Shown: positions 1 to 10,188 of the stretch, one piece after another
How positions within the stretch are numbered: the first letter of the stretch is position 1
Layout: each line of letters starts with the position of its first letter
Assembly: GCA_021401465.1 (NCBI GenBank)
Contig: JADDMT010000260.1
Location: 1 to 23,531, forward strand
Direction: 5' to 3'
Source: Teratosphaeria epicoccoides
Taxonomy: Eukaryota > Ascomycota > Dothideomycetes > Mycosphaerellales > Teratosphaeriaceae
Length of the DNA stretch: 23,531 bases
The notes under the pieces: model-generated
Database searches by the model: none
What the model saw: only the letters and a program-made list of their open reading frames with translations
Told to the model about the DNA's origin: nothing
Made by a program: the position numbers and the translations under genes

Positions 1-126
1 TAAGCACCCTTAGCGCCACCTCTGCGATAAGCAGAAAGCAGCGCTGTCTTGTACCTACTAAAAGGTCGGATTACTCTGTCACACTACGAGATATTTTCAT
101 ATCATATAGCACATATATCTATATCA
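1..126 (+). repeat. 3' end of a family-E LTR (element E0), cut by the window edge
   Basis: This matches the last 126 bp of the 360-bp LTRs of E1, E2 and E3, including the segment after the TATA motif and the terminal TATATCA. Plus-strand pol sequence does not follow. Instead minus-strand pol of element B begins at base 127, so this is the outer edge of a 3' LTR or of a solo LTR inserted into B. The flank 127-131 (gacct) should be its target duplication, but the partner lies outside the window. Confidence 0.88.
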
Positions 127-2246
127 GACCTAGAGCTTGTCGCGGTATTGCAGGAAGCCCCTCTTGTTAATCTTGTAGTCCCCTGCTTGTAATTTCAGTT
201 TTACTCTAGCTAGTAGCGCCTAGGAGCTACTCTTTCCTGCTTTAAACACTGTCGAGTACAGTTTGTCCTTTTCTACTATAGCTGCCTATAAATCATTAAG
301 GGTGTAGTCCTGAAAAGGCCTAGTAGGTTCTAGGTTAAAACTTGAGGAGTTGTTAAGTTGCGGTTTGTCCTCCCCTAAGGTAGTAGGTAGTATGCTAGTC
401 GAGGTAATCGGTACGCTGTTTCTGCTCTTATCTACAAGGTCCGGCTAGTTCTCTACAACCTCTAGGTCTAAGAACCTCTTAAACCGCGATTTATTATCTT
501 TTGCTCCTAGCGTGTCCTGTTCTCGTCTTGACAACGCGTCCGGGACTACTGCCTTGGCGCCCGGGTAGTACACTAGGGAAAACTAGAATTACGCGAGAGT
601 CTTATACTACCGTATCTGCCGCTCGGATAGCTGTCGCTTGACTATGAAGTACTCCAGGTTTTTGTAGTCCGTGAGAATAGTAAAGTAGCTACACGACTTC
701 AGCTTAGGGCCCTAGAACTTAAGGCTACATATCACGGCTAACATCTCCTTGTCATAGATGTCGTAATTAATCTCCGCTTTATTAAGCTTCTGTAAGAAGA
801 AGCCTACTAGTCTCTAGACTCTGTTGCTTTCTTGCAGGAGAGCCGCCCCTAATGCGAACCTGCTACAGTTAGTCTATAAAAAGGTCGGCAGCTCTAGATT
901 CTATTAAGAAAGGACTAGCGCCGAACAGAACCTTGCCTTTAGCGTCTTAAACGCGGACTCCTCATCTTCTCCCTAGGAGAACGGTCTGCCCTTTCCTGTA
1001 AGCGCCATTAAAGGCCTAGCTGTTTTCGAGTAGTTCGGGATAGACATCCTGTAGTAGTTAGTAAAGCTAAGGAATCTACGAACTTCCTTCTATGTCCTTA
1101 GCCGCTCCTAGTTCCGCATGGCTTCTACCTTTTCTGGCTCGGTCCCTACGCCTTTTCTGTTAGCATAGATTATGAACCCTAGGTACTTAATATCCTTCTT
1201 AGCAAACTCACTTTTCCTAGGGTCGAGATATAGGCCTCTGTCCTAGAGTTTCCGGAGTACTCGCGTTACCTTAGCGAAATAGTCTTCTCGCAAACCGCCG
1301 CTATATATAATAACGTCGTCTATGTACGCGGAGGCGCAGTCGTCTAATTCCTCGCGTAACAGTGTGTTAATATATCGCTAGAACATCGCTAGAGCCCCGG
1401 ATAAACCAAATAGACATACTAACTATTTAAATAAACCGAACCTTATACGAAAGGCCGTCTTGTACTTATAGCCTTTCGCTATACGGATTTAGTAGAAGGC
1501 TGATACTACGTCTACCTTAGTAAGCTACTAGGCTCCCGTGAGGTTCCTTAGGGTCTCCGGAATTAACGGGAGGGGGTACCTATCTTGCTTTGTGATTACG
1601 TTAAGAGCGTAGTAGTCGCAGCAGAACTAGAGCCCTCTCCCTAGCTTCCGGACGAAAAGCACAGGAGCCGCGGCCTCTAAGTTAGTAGGCTAGATGAATC
1701 CCTTCCCTAACAGTTCGTCTAAGGACTTCCTTAGCACAAGTAGTTCCTCCTTCGACATGCCGTACAGGGGTCCCTATAGCAGGGCCGGTTAGGATCTGTC
1801 TAGTCCTTCGCGGAGTTTGACGTAGTAGTTAATACTAGGGCGGTATAGCGCTAATTTCTCGGCTTCCTAGCGGCAAAACAGTGGAGCCATGTGTTAAAGC
1901 TCTAGAGGTAGTACCTTTCTTAACTTGTTAAGCGTCAGATATTCTTTTGTCTTTAAGGCCTCCGCGACATCTGCCGTCATAGTCGCGTATACCCGGGTAA
2001 AGTTCCTGTAGTCCTCGTATTCTTAGGAGTTCCGCCTCTCGTCTATCTACCGTCCCGCTCTCCTATGCTAGTACTGACGCCTTTCTAGCATAGTCCGCAC
2101 TTTATTGTGAGCCTTCTAGGGGTTCCATAGGATGAGAGGGAAGGCTAGGTCCTTTACTACGTATCTGTACACTACTTGCTAGAACCCCTTAATTTCTATC
2201 TAGAAGGCAACTACTCCTTCTAGCGCGGAGTCTCGTATCGACACTA
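127..2246 (-). pseudogene. Element B gypsy pol fragment: end of protease, reverse transcriptase, RNase H
   Basis: Read on the minus strand, this is degraded Ty3/gypsy polyprotein. From high to low coordinates it holds the end of protease, a linker containing GPLYGMSKEEL near 1760, the RT segment APVLFVRKLGRGL near 1640-1680, and ALNVITKQDRYPLP near 1565-1610. The RT catalytic motif reads AYIDD (tac ata gac gac, complement of 1315-1326). KYLGFI follows near 1180. An RNase H region with FALGAALL and LTDYKNLEYF runs down to about 600. It ends at 127 at GFLQYRDKL, just before the integrase zinc finger, where the E0 LTR cuts it. Stops are nearly all TAG or TAA at Gln or Trp positions, which fits RIP. 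The rest of its protease is at 8849-9010 beyond E1. B is the oldest layer seen. No LTR, Gag or integrase of B is visible. Confidence 0.85.
2242..2246. repeat. Left target-site duplication of E1 (CACTA)
   Basis: CACTA directly precedes the 5' LTR of E1 and recurs directly after the 3' LTR at 8844-8848. Five bp is the usual Ty3/gypsy integrase footprint. Removing E1 and one copy rejoins the minus-strand protease of element B. Confidence 0.93.
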
Positions 2247-2606
2247 TGATATAGTTAATACTAGGGGGCTATTAGAGCCGCATGGGTTCTAATGCCTACC
2301 CTTGGCATGTAGTGACCCTGCTACACATAGCAAGGGGGTCCTTTGTACATACGTTAGCTTGTATGTTGTCTAAGTAGGATCTGTAGTCAACGTAGGACGC
2401 CCCTACGTCGCCGATCCTACAGTACCCCTGCGGGGTTAGGCTCAGACATGCTTTCCCTAATTAAGGGGCGTCAGGGGTTATAAGTACCCTTAGCGCTACC
2501 TCTACGATAAGTAGAAAGCAGCGCTGTCTTGTACCTACTAAAAGGTCGGATTACTCTGTCACACTACGAGATATTTTCATATCATATAGCATATACATCT
2601 ATATTA
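2247..2606 (+). repeat. E1 5' LTR
   Basis: 360 bp, starting TGATATAG and ending TATATTA; the canonical CA end has become TA. It aligns along its length with the E1 3' LTR, both E2 LTRs and the E3 5' LTR. It differs from the E1 3' LTR at roughly twenty positions, almost all transitions, which RIP explains better than time. It contains the TTATAA motif and the AGAAAGCAG sequence discussed under self-priming. Confidence 0.95.
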
Positions 2607-2609
2607 GTT

Positions 2610-2618
2610 CTGCTTTCT
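2610..2618 (+). promoter_or_regulatory. Putative self-priming primer-binding site of E1
   Basis: CTGCTTTCT begins 3 nt inside the 5' LTR. It is the exact reverse complement of AGAAAGCAG in the same LTR, about 35 nt past the LTR TATA motif. No TGG-starting, tRNA-like primer site is present at the junction. It is conserved in E2 and E3. Confidence 0.6.
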
Positions 2619-2655
2619 CCCCCCTGCTTTGTAGTCTAGTAGAGAATACTACGAT

Positions 2656-5600
2656 ATGTCTAGAGTACTACGAACTTGCAACTAACGCGTAGCGAGTGCC
2701 ATCCTAAGCGCCCGCGATAGCGAAGCTAGCCCGAGTAACTAGCCCGCAGAAGTACCCGCTACAAGCGACACTACATCAAGCGACAGTTCCGCTAGAGGCT
2801 AATTACGCGGCGGACAAGGCAATAGACCCCCCGCATAGGGACTACAGCTAACCCCGACTATCGACCTAGCCCTTGTAGCCATGATTGTCGATTAGGTCGC
2901 GAACCGCCTTGCGAACTAGAGCTAGAGCTACACTACTCCTAGTAGCGACAATAGTAAGGACGACAAAGACGTTGCTATAAGTAGTACTAATGAACTAGTA
3001 GACGAAGAAATCTAGCGAGATTTCACGCTAGGGACCCGCGAAGACAACTTACTAGCAGGCGCAGACTCTCCGCGTATGCCCGCGAGTCTAGTGCCTGAAT
3101 TTGGGGCCATAGTAGGCTAACTAGGAGGTAGTCGTAACGCATGTAACCTAAAGCCGTTTAAGGGAGACACCTTAAAGGAGGCTCGAACTTTCTTGCAAGC
3201 ATGTAAGGCAGTTTTTGTGCTTAACCTACGCGGATATTCTATAGAGGGCGAACAGGTCGCCTTTAGTGTGATGTAGCTTAAAGAGGATAAGGAACCTCGT
3301 AACAATTAGCATAAGCGGTATAACCTTATGCGGGTCTACGACAGAACATATATGTAGGCGGACTTTTACTAGTTCTATGTCGACTAGGTCGAGGATCTAG
3401 GGAATCGCGCCCTTACTGTGTCTGTCGAGTACGAGAAGGCCAAGCAGGGGAAGGGACAAATAACCTCTAGCTTTGCTACCTACCTCGCTACGCTCGAGGG
3501 ATAAATGCTACCCTATACCGAGACGTAACGCGTGCGGCACTTACTTGTCAAACTTGATAACGATCTTCAGAATACGATCATGACTTTTCATGAACTTCCG
3601 ACAACTCGGCAAGACCTCGTGTCCCTTGCGACACGTATAGAGATTACCTTGAAGCGAAATAGAAAGTCAGGCAGTAAGGACAATAAGCGTCTAAGCCCTA
3701 AGGACCTACTAAAGGGCCGCTATTACAAGCGCCCTAGGGGTTACGCCTAACGCGGTAGTTTATTTAGGAGGAGCAAGCCCTCCGAGCTAAAAGATAGTAG
3801 CGAGAAGCCTCCGAGTAGCTACTACATCTATAGAGCGAGGGACTACTAGGTAGCTTGCTGTCCTAAACGAGGTAATAGGAAAAAGGTAAGCAAGGTGTCT
3901 GAAACCTCCCTAGAGGGGAGGCGAAAGAAGGACAAGCCCGAGACAGCCGAATGGCTACTACGGGTATCTAAGCTGTCTGTTACCGATAGTGTAGACTTGT
4001 AGCCTGCCTAGCGCCTATCTAGTACGGTCTAAGTTAATAGCTCGCTTAAGCTAGTAGACTATATGTTAGATGACCTTGCGGAGGTTAACGTGATACCCTA
4101 GAGGGTAATCGTATAGCTCGGTTTGAAGCCGATCCTAGGAGCCTTGCTGCCTACTATGAAGTCCTTTTAGGGCGAAGGCGTAGCAGCTTGAGGCGCGTAC
4201 AACGTGCGCCTCTAACTCGCGGACTCCTTAGGAGAAGTACGTAAGACTAACGAAGTCTTCTACGCTAAAGACGTTCCTGATAAGGAGCTCCTACTCGGCC
4301 GCCCTTGGCGCTACAAGCAGGGAGTCGTTGTTAATAGAGCTACTAACAACTAGTTCTATAGCTCTATAGGCAAAGTTCCTGCGGTACGGATACATGACGC
4401 ACGTAGCTTCTACAAGGACATGAAGAAGGTCTAATGCATGTATGCGGTCTACATACAGAACGTCAAGGAAGACGTTACCCTTCTGCCTAAGTTAGAGCAA
4501 TACGCCGATTTTTTCGACGTAGAGGCTACGGCCTATACCCGGGCCCTAGACGCAGAACATGCGATTAACCTTAAGGAGGGTTACAATCCTCCGTATTGAC
4601 CTCTATACCCTATGTCGGAATCGTAGCTTAAAACACTTCGAGACTATCTCTACAAGGCGCAAAGGAACGCGTGGATCTGACGAAGCGACAGCGAGGCTAG
4701 AGCGTTAGTTATGTTTGTCCTGAAGAAGGATAACACGCTCCGCCTATGCGTTAACTATAGGGGCCTTAACGTAGTAACCTAAAAGAACCGCTGCCCCCTA
4801 CTACTTATTAGCGAGACGCTTGACTGCCTTAGTCGCGCCGCTATCTTCTTGTCTATTGCCTTGAAGGACGCCTACTATCAGATACTAATCCGAAAGGGTA
4901 ACAAGTAGAAGACTACATTCCGAATGTAGTATAGACACTTTAAGTATATAGTAATGCTATTTGGCTTAACTAACATACTAGCAACGTTCTAAGCGTATAT
5001 TAACAGGGCCCTAGCCGGCCTCGTTAACACCTGCTACGTAGTATATTTAGACGATATACTAGTCTACTCCAACTTGAAGGAGGAGCATATTTAGTACCTA
5101 AGGATAGTACTTAAATGGCTCTGTAAGTTCGCTCTATACGCAAACCTAAAGAAGTGCTCATTCCTGACGGATAGGATTAAGTTTCTTAGATACATTGTCT
5201 CTATAGAAGGAGTCATCATGGATGACTAAAGGGTGTCTGTAATCGCAGAGTAGCTATAGCTAACTACCCTCTAAGAAGTGCAGGTGTTCCTAGGGTTTAC
5301 TAACTTCTACTACAGATTCATATAGTCCTACTCGAAGATCGTGGCTCCCCTTACGGCCCTCGCAAAGGGCGCGATTCGAGGAAAAAAGCCAGGGATAGTG
5401 CCTTAGGAGGAGGCTTAGAGCAAGGCTTTCTCTGAACTTAAAGCAGCTTTCTAAACTACACCTATACTTTAGCACTTTGACCCTACTACGAAGATCCGAA
5501 TAGAGACCGATGCTTTAAAATTCGTAATAGCCGCAATTATATCGCAGCTTTAGTCGCACGAAGGTAGTACGCGATAGTACCTGATTACGTTCTAGTCGCG

Positions 5601-7610
5601 GAAGATGCAGGGCGCTAAGCTTAACTACAAGACTTACGACTAAGAGCTTTTAGCTATTTTTAACGGCTTCAAGGAGTACTAACACTACCTCGAAGGCGTA
5701 GCGTACCCTATTAAGGTGCGTACTAACTATAACAACCTTCGCGGCTTTATAGGAGTAAAGCAGCTAAGTAGTTAACAAGCAAGGTAGGCGACTTTCCTCG
5801 CTAGCTTTAACTTTGTTATCTAGCATCGTTCTAGAAAGACGAATCTAGCTAACAGTCCTTCGCGACGACTAGACTACGACACTAGGGAGTAGGGTAACTA
5901 ATAGCTTCTCCCTACGCTGCAAACGAAGCTTGTAGTTTAGGGCGGCAATCTGTCGTTAGCGCCTCTTGTAGGTCGACTACAGGTCTAATAGGGCCTCATA
6001 GCCTCCGCTAGCGACAAACCCTCCTATCTAGCAGTTGTAGCGACCGCGTCTAGCTCGATCCGTGTAGTAGTTAACTAGCTTACATGTAGTAAGCATACAA
6101 TGTCTAAAGAACCCTTTGAAGAAGTCTCGAGACTTATTCAGCAGTTGCAAGAGCGAGAACTAGAGTTAATTAATAAGGGTGTAGCCCTCTAGGACACTGC
6201 AGGCAGTCTAAACTACTAGACTAAGTCAGGCGACTTGTAGTACTTTGACAATAGGCTCTATGTACCTACTAACTACGCGCTCCGTTCGTAGCTCCTCTAT
6301 ATTTATCATGACAATGAACTTGCAGGCCGTTTTGGCGCAGAGAAGACAATCGCACTCCTTAGACGCAAATACTAGTAGCTAACGCTAAAACAGGATGTCT
6401 CTAACTACGTCAAATCCTGCTAGGTTAGCAAATCTCGGCGCTATCGCCCCTATGGCGATGCTTAGGCGCTCCTACTACTAGAGAGACTATAGCAAGACTT
6501 GACTATACATTTTATTACTAATTTGCTACTAGCAAAGTAGAAAGGCAATGTAGTTAATGCTGTCCTTATAGTAGTCGACTAATACTCTAAGATGAATGTC
6601 TTCATCCTATATACGAAAAAGTGCACAAGTAGCGAGCTTGCGCGACTACTTCGCGACGAAGTTATATAGCGCTTTAGTGTCCCTCGAAGTATCCTATTAG
6701 ATTAAGGTTCTGTCTTTACTAGTAAATACTAGCAAGAATTTGTGTTTAAGGCGCGTGTTAAGTACCGCCTAAGTACAGCATTCTATCTATAGACTAATAG
6801 TTAGACTAAACGTATGAACTAGACTCTTAAGTAGTACCTTCGGTGCTACTACCTAAGAACCAGGATGCCTAGGCTAACGCAATTCCTATGGCGGAATTTG
6901 CAGTTAATAATAGCGTGCATGCTACTATGCGCATGTCGCTATTTTAGATTCTTTATAGCTTTGATCTAGAAATACACCTAGAACCGCCTTAGGACAAGTC
7001 TTCTAAGGAGAGGGTGCTAGCCGCCGCAGAATTAGCGCGGCGTATGCGCGAGGTACATTAGGTGCTAATAGAACACTAGAAAAAGGCCTTAGAATCCTAG
7101 ATTAAACATAATAACGCCTATGCTAAACCGATGTAGTACGCGGTTAGTACGAAGGTGTTACTATTAACAAAGAATCTTAAGCTAAAACTTCTAAGCAAGA
7201 AGATGACGCCAAGGTTCGTCAGACCCTTCTAGATACGCGACGTAATAGGCTTGCAGGCGTACCGGCTATTATTAGTATCGTCGTATTATGTGCATGACGT
7301 CTTCTACGTATCTCTACTTAAACTATAGGTATAGCGTAAGGGCGAAGAGCCTGCGGACCTAATGCTAGTAGCAGAAGAGAACGAAGAGTAGGAAGTCGAG
7401 GGTATTAAGGACAGTATGTAGCGTAAAGGCGTAACGTACTATCTAGTAAAGTAGAAAGGATACCTACCTAAGTACACATAATAGGTTCCGGCTAAAGACT
7501 ACAAGAACGCTCTAGAAGCTATTCGCGAGTTCGAAGAGCGGAGGAGGCGTAAGCAGGGCTTAAGAAGGTTAATTTGTAGGAAGATAAGAGTTTCGGAGCA
7601 GAATTCTTGA
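2656..7610 (+). pseudogene. E1 gag-pol polyprotein, RIP-inactivated
   Basis: The start ATG is 409 nt from the LTR start, the same as in E2 and E3. The frame runs through Gag (core about 3150-3730), a degraded zinc knuckle (about 3815-3865, with Cys and His lost by C/T change) and protease (about 4060-4110). Next come RT (AEHAI near 4555, VNYRGLN near 4750, YLDD about 5047-5058), RNase H (ETDAL near 5500) and integrase (HFI about 6510, TEH/R position about 6810). A chromodomain lies at about 7384-7555. A TGA at 7608-7610 matches the stop in E2. Dozens of in-frame TAG/TAA occur at Gln/Trp positions. Two indels relative to E2 are a 9-nt loss near 6424, removing the second Cys of the integrase CxxC, and a 1-nt loss near 6853, which shifts the frame. 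It encoded the structural protein and enzymes for retrotransposition. Confidence 0.9.
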
Positions 7611-7750
7611 CATGTATATATAGCGCATAACGCGCAAAGTGACAACAAGAAGCAAACGCCCTACTTATACATTATTGATGCCTAAAGGCACACCTAGAAT
7701 AAACCTAAGAAGAACAAGAGACATGCTTAGATTAGCTTCGTAGCTAATGC

Positions 7751-8483
7751 TTAGCGACTACTAGTTAGGGGCTTCCTGACTAAACCCGAAGCAGGAGAGT
7801 CTTTCTTGTTACGGTCCGCTAGGGACTGCCTACCTGCACGGGGTCTACTAAACACCCTAAAGCGACTATAAGTGACAGGAGTAGTAACGCCACGAAGAGA
7901 GGCTAGTATCTTCTTCTTTAGTAGGTTGCGAGGGAGCTTGTCTTTAGAGCCCATAGTAGCTAGAGAGCTAGCGACACCCTCACTGCGCCTAGTCGCGACG
8001 ACTACCTCATCCTTAGCATTAGAAGGCAAAGAGACTCGAGCGCGCTTGCGGCTGTCGCGCTCGGCCCTCGAGATCATCTTGCGCTTCTTAACATGAGTGT
8101 TAACTACATCATCGGACTTAGTGTCCTCCTTAGGCGTAACTAGTATAGTGACACTATAGCGCGAAGGGATCACGTTAGGACCGAAGGTATCCTAGACGTC
8201 GTCATCCTCCTTATCCTCAAAGATCTGGCCTAGAGGCTCATAGTGCGGATCGCAAGCAGGGAAGGTTCGGCTTCCTCGTCGCTAACCTTAATTTCAGCCC
8301 TAGCCTTCTTCTTCTTCTTAGACAGTAGCGTCGAGGCGGCGTAGGCGGCGGCGCTACAATGTGTTAGCTGTACGCACGCGACAGGATTCAAGTGAGTAAC
8401 TTACGGCTTAGTCCTTAGGACCGGCTTAGAGGCAGGCTGTCTCTCGGTACGGCGCTAGGGCGTAGCCTTAGCGGCAGGAACAG
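7751..8483 (-). pseudogene. E1 antisense gene remnant (C-terminal half of the E-family aORF)
   Basis: The minus-strand frame matches the C-terminal half of the antisense gene of E2 (13198-13952): an acidic EDEED-type patch, then basic VKKRKM and SRKRARVS, ending PLTSSR. The last 140 codons (8173-7751) are open. A 22-nt deletion near 8255, relative to E2, shifts the frame upstream of them. The N-terminal half, the cysteine cluster and the promoter are absent. The gene sequence runs directly into the TGA of the 3' LTR at 8484. It converges with gag-pol, with 140 bp between the two stops. Its function is unknown; see the E2 copy. Confidence 0.8.
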
Positions 8484-8843
8484 TGATACGGTTAATACTA
8501 GGGGGCTATTAGAGCCGCATGGGTTCTAATGCCCGCCCTTAGCATGTAGTGACCCTACGACACATAGCAAGGGAGTCCTTCGTACATACGTTAGCTTGTA
8601 TGTCGTCTAAGTAGGATCTATGGTCGACGTAGGACGCCTCTATGTCGCCGATCCTACGGTATCCCTGTAGGGTTAGGCTCAGACATGCTTTCCCTAATTA
8701 AGGGGCGTCGGGGGTTATAAGCACTCTTAGCGCTACCTCTGTAATAAGCAGAAAGCAGCGCTATCTTGTACCTACTAAAAGGTCGGATTACTCTGTCACA
8801 CTACGAGATATTTTCATATCATATAGCATATACATCTATATCA
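8484..8843 (+). repeat. E1 3' LTR
   Basis: 360 bp from TGATACGG to TATATCA, followed by the TSD CACTA. It has a better preserved CA end than the 5' LTR. The inner border is unusual: instead of a polypurine tract it abuts antisense-gene sequence. Confidence 0.95.
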
Positions 8844-8848
8844 CACTA
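8844..8848. repeat. Right target-site duplication of E1 (CACTA)
   Basis: Exact copy of 2242-2246, directly after the 3' LTR. Confidence 0.93.
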
Positions 8849-9010
8849 TTACGCCCCTTACTATTCGTGACTCTTTGCTTATTAAGCTTAAACTAAGGCC
8901 TTTTACTAGGTCTCCGTTAATTGCAGCATAGTATTAGCACCCTTTATCAATAACAGCTAATGTCCCGGTATTATTTGCAAGGACTACATTAGTATAAATC
9001 AGGTTCCTGT
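8849..9010 (-). pseudogene. Element B protease fragment
   Basis: On the minus strand this encodes a retropepsin-like segment. LAVIDKGC lies at the position of the D-[ST]-G active site (Asp kept, the following residues changed), and GDLVKGLSLSLI corresponds to the usual 'FI...LV..LGL' stretch. The sequence continues across E1 into the B fragment ending at 2246, where DLAFPLILWNP matches the conserved protease C-terminal 'LG.PWL' region. The upstream side is cut at 9010 by the 3' LTR of element C, so B gag is not visible. Confidence 0.7.
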
Positions 9011-9242
9011 TGTCATAAGGGTAGGTGCTAATAGCAGGAAGGGGACTAGGTGTTAGACTCGCAGAGCTATGAAGAATATCGACAATAGTAGTTAACCTTG
9101 TAACTGACTCTCCTCTAAGCAAGAGAGGATTAAATTAAGATTAAGCATAAAGCTCCTAACTGCCTGTCCTGAAGCTATCCCTATATACTAGAGAGACAGA
9201 GCAGCTCTGTTAGATTTGTTAACAGACCTGATAGATCTATGT

Positions 9243-9343
9243 CTGTAGATCTATAGACTAACCCTATAGATCCGAGGGTCTATTATCCCATAACAGATTC
9301 CTTCTCCCCTATAGGCCTGTAGATCTATAGACTAATCCTATAG
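9243..9343. repeat. 74-bp-period direct repeat in the C LTR
   Basis: A 27-bp unit beginning CTGTAGATCTATAGACTAA occurs at 9243-9269 and 9317-9343 with one mismatch. It lies wholly within the LTR of element C and may be duplicated regulatory sequence. Confidence 0.85.
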
Positions 9344-9395
9344 GTCTAGGGATCTGTCCTTACATGATAGATCCTTTCTCTTATAACTATGCTTA

Positions 9396-9474
9396 TGACT
9401 TATAGTACTCCTATGACTATACTATAACTTATAGCACTTAGGACCCTTATAATCCTGTGACTTATAGTACTCCT
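9396..9474. repeat. 17-bp direct repeat in the C LTR
   Basis: TGACTTATAGTACTCCT occurs exactly at 9396-9412 and 9458-9474, a 62-bp period. It sits at the start of the LTR (U3 in minus orientation) and also just upstream of the plus-strand antisense gene, so it could serve either promoter. Confidence 0.85.
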
Positions 9475-9487
9475 GACACTTATGACA

Positions 9488-9500
9488 CTATCCCCCTCTT
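9488..9500 (-). other. Polypurine tract of element C
   Basis: The minus strand reads AAGAGGGGGATAG directly before the LTR start TGTCATAAG. This is the expected plus-strand primer position and supports the LTR boundary. Confidence 0.75.
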
Positions 9501-9567
9501 AGCCTAGCTCGTCCCTAAGCTAGCTTATTAGTGCGGGGTTTCTCTTGTTATTTCCTTTTATGCTATA

Positions 9568-10188
9568 ATGTCTTCTCTTTCTACATTACTGCCTTGTGTC
9601 ATCCTAGACACTAACGCCCCTTTAACGTAGAAACGCAAACACCGCGCGAATCGAATCTATCGTTAGGGCTAGGACAGCATGAAGTCCTATACTTAGTGTC
9701 AAGAGTTAAAGCTTGTTTGTTAGGTACACATTTCCTTAGGGAAATGTTCGTAATGTTACTTTAGTAACTGTCGAAGTTGTGACGCGAAGGTAACAGAGGT
9801 CGAATAGAAGAAGTTAGGTGATTAGTAGAAAAGACTAATTGCTAATCTCGATCATGTAAAGGCGGTCCTAGCTAAGGCTTCGCAGAAGATAATAGAGGCG
9901 CATATAAAGGAGATACGTCTCCGGAAACAGTTAGACACGGTTGACTAGGAGGTCGAGGATAGTCGCGCTCTTAAGGAGCGTGAGATTAGGGAGGATGAGG
10001 CTAAAGAGCAGGCTCTTTTGCAGGCTAGGTTTCTTCTTGACCTAGATCCTTTAGCGGGTCTCGCTCTTAGTCCTACGACATAGAGCGTAATAGAAGGTTT
10101 CGCTAATGCCTCGTATTAGGGTTTCCTGGATAGCGTAGTAGCCGAGCTGATCGACGGCGTCCCGCAGGAGTCTAGTCGTGGCTTATGA
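9568..10188 (+). pseudogene. Antisense gene of element C: Zn2Cys6-like coiled-coil protein, RIP-inactivated
   Basis: One uninterrupted plus-strand frame of 206 codons from ATG at 9568 to TGA at 10186-10188. About a dozen in-frame TAG/TAA sit at plausible Gln/Trp sites and there is no frameshift. The start context GCTATAATG is the same as in the E2 antisense gene. Residues about 41-66 contain cysteines spaced [Y]-x2-C-x6-C-x8-C-x2-C-x7-C. The Tyr codon TAT is one transition from TGT, and with Cys there the spacing fits the fungal Zn(II)2Cys6 consensus. Residues about 85-160 form a charged, heptad-like coiled coil (RLRKQLDTV, LKEREIREDEAKEQALL). It lies between pol and the 3' LTR and runs against pol. 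There are only 80 bp between it and the LTR, so any promoter must be in the LTR. The likely ancestral role, DNA binding or regulation, is inferred only. Confidence 0.65.

Larger units (their letters stand above)
2247..8843 (+). mobile_element. E1: complete family-E chromovirus, RIP-degraded, 6597 bp
   Basis: A full LTR retrotransposon bounded by 360-bp LTRs and TSD CACTA, inserted in the protease region of element B. Internal order is self-priming site, gag-pol, remnant of an antisense gene, 3' LTR. Compared with E2 it is much more heavily mutated by transitions. It lacks about 1.5 kb next to the 3' LTR (equivalent to E2 11658-13197), including the polypurine tract. It also has small deletions in integrase (9 nt and 1 nt) and in the antisense gene (22 nt). 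It cannot now be autonomous. Confidence 0.93.
9011..9487 (-). repeat. 3' LTR of element C
   Basis: 477 bp bounded by a perfect 9-bp inverted repeat. The minus-strand LTR starts TGTCATAAG (complement of 9479-9487) and ends CTTATGACA (complement of 9011-9019). A purine tract directly precedes the start. The LTR is A+T-rich with internal short direct repeats. No second copy is in the window, so the boundary rests on the termini, the polypurine tract and the flip to element B protease at 9010. Confidence 0.82.

Noticed and set aside
3117..3305. Repeated minus-strand MLRGSLSS frames (also at 18408 and 22729) as a conserved gene
   Set aside because: They are the antisense shadow of the conserved Gag core in E1, E2 and E3.
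2656..7610. TAG read as a sense codon (recoding) in gag-pol
   Set aside because: TAG replaces both Gln and Trp, TAA also occurs, and copies differ in which codons are TAG. RIP explains this without recoding.
7872..8096. Frames opposite the antisense gene (7872-8096 plus, 13508-13777 minus)
   Set aside because: They are complementary-frame shadows of the open 140-codon region.
2242..8848. CACTA at both ends as a CACTA-type DNA transposon
   Set aside because: The motif lies outside the LTR TG...CA termini as a direct, not inverted, repeat, and the interior is a gypsy element. It is simply the target duplication.
8934..9122. 62-codon minus-strand frame taken as one gene
   Set aside because: It crosses the boundary of the C LTR at 9010/9011. 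Only the lower part is element B protease; the rest is LTR sequence.
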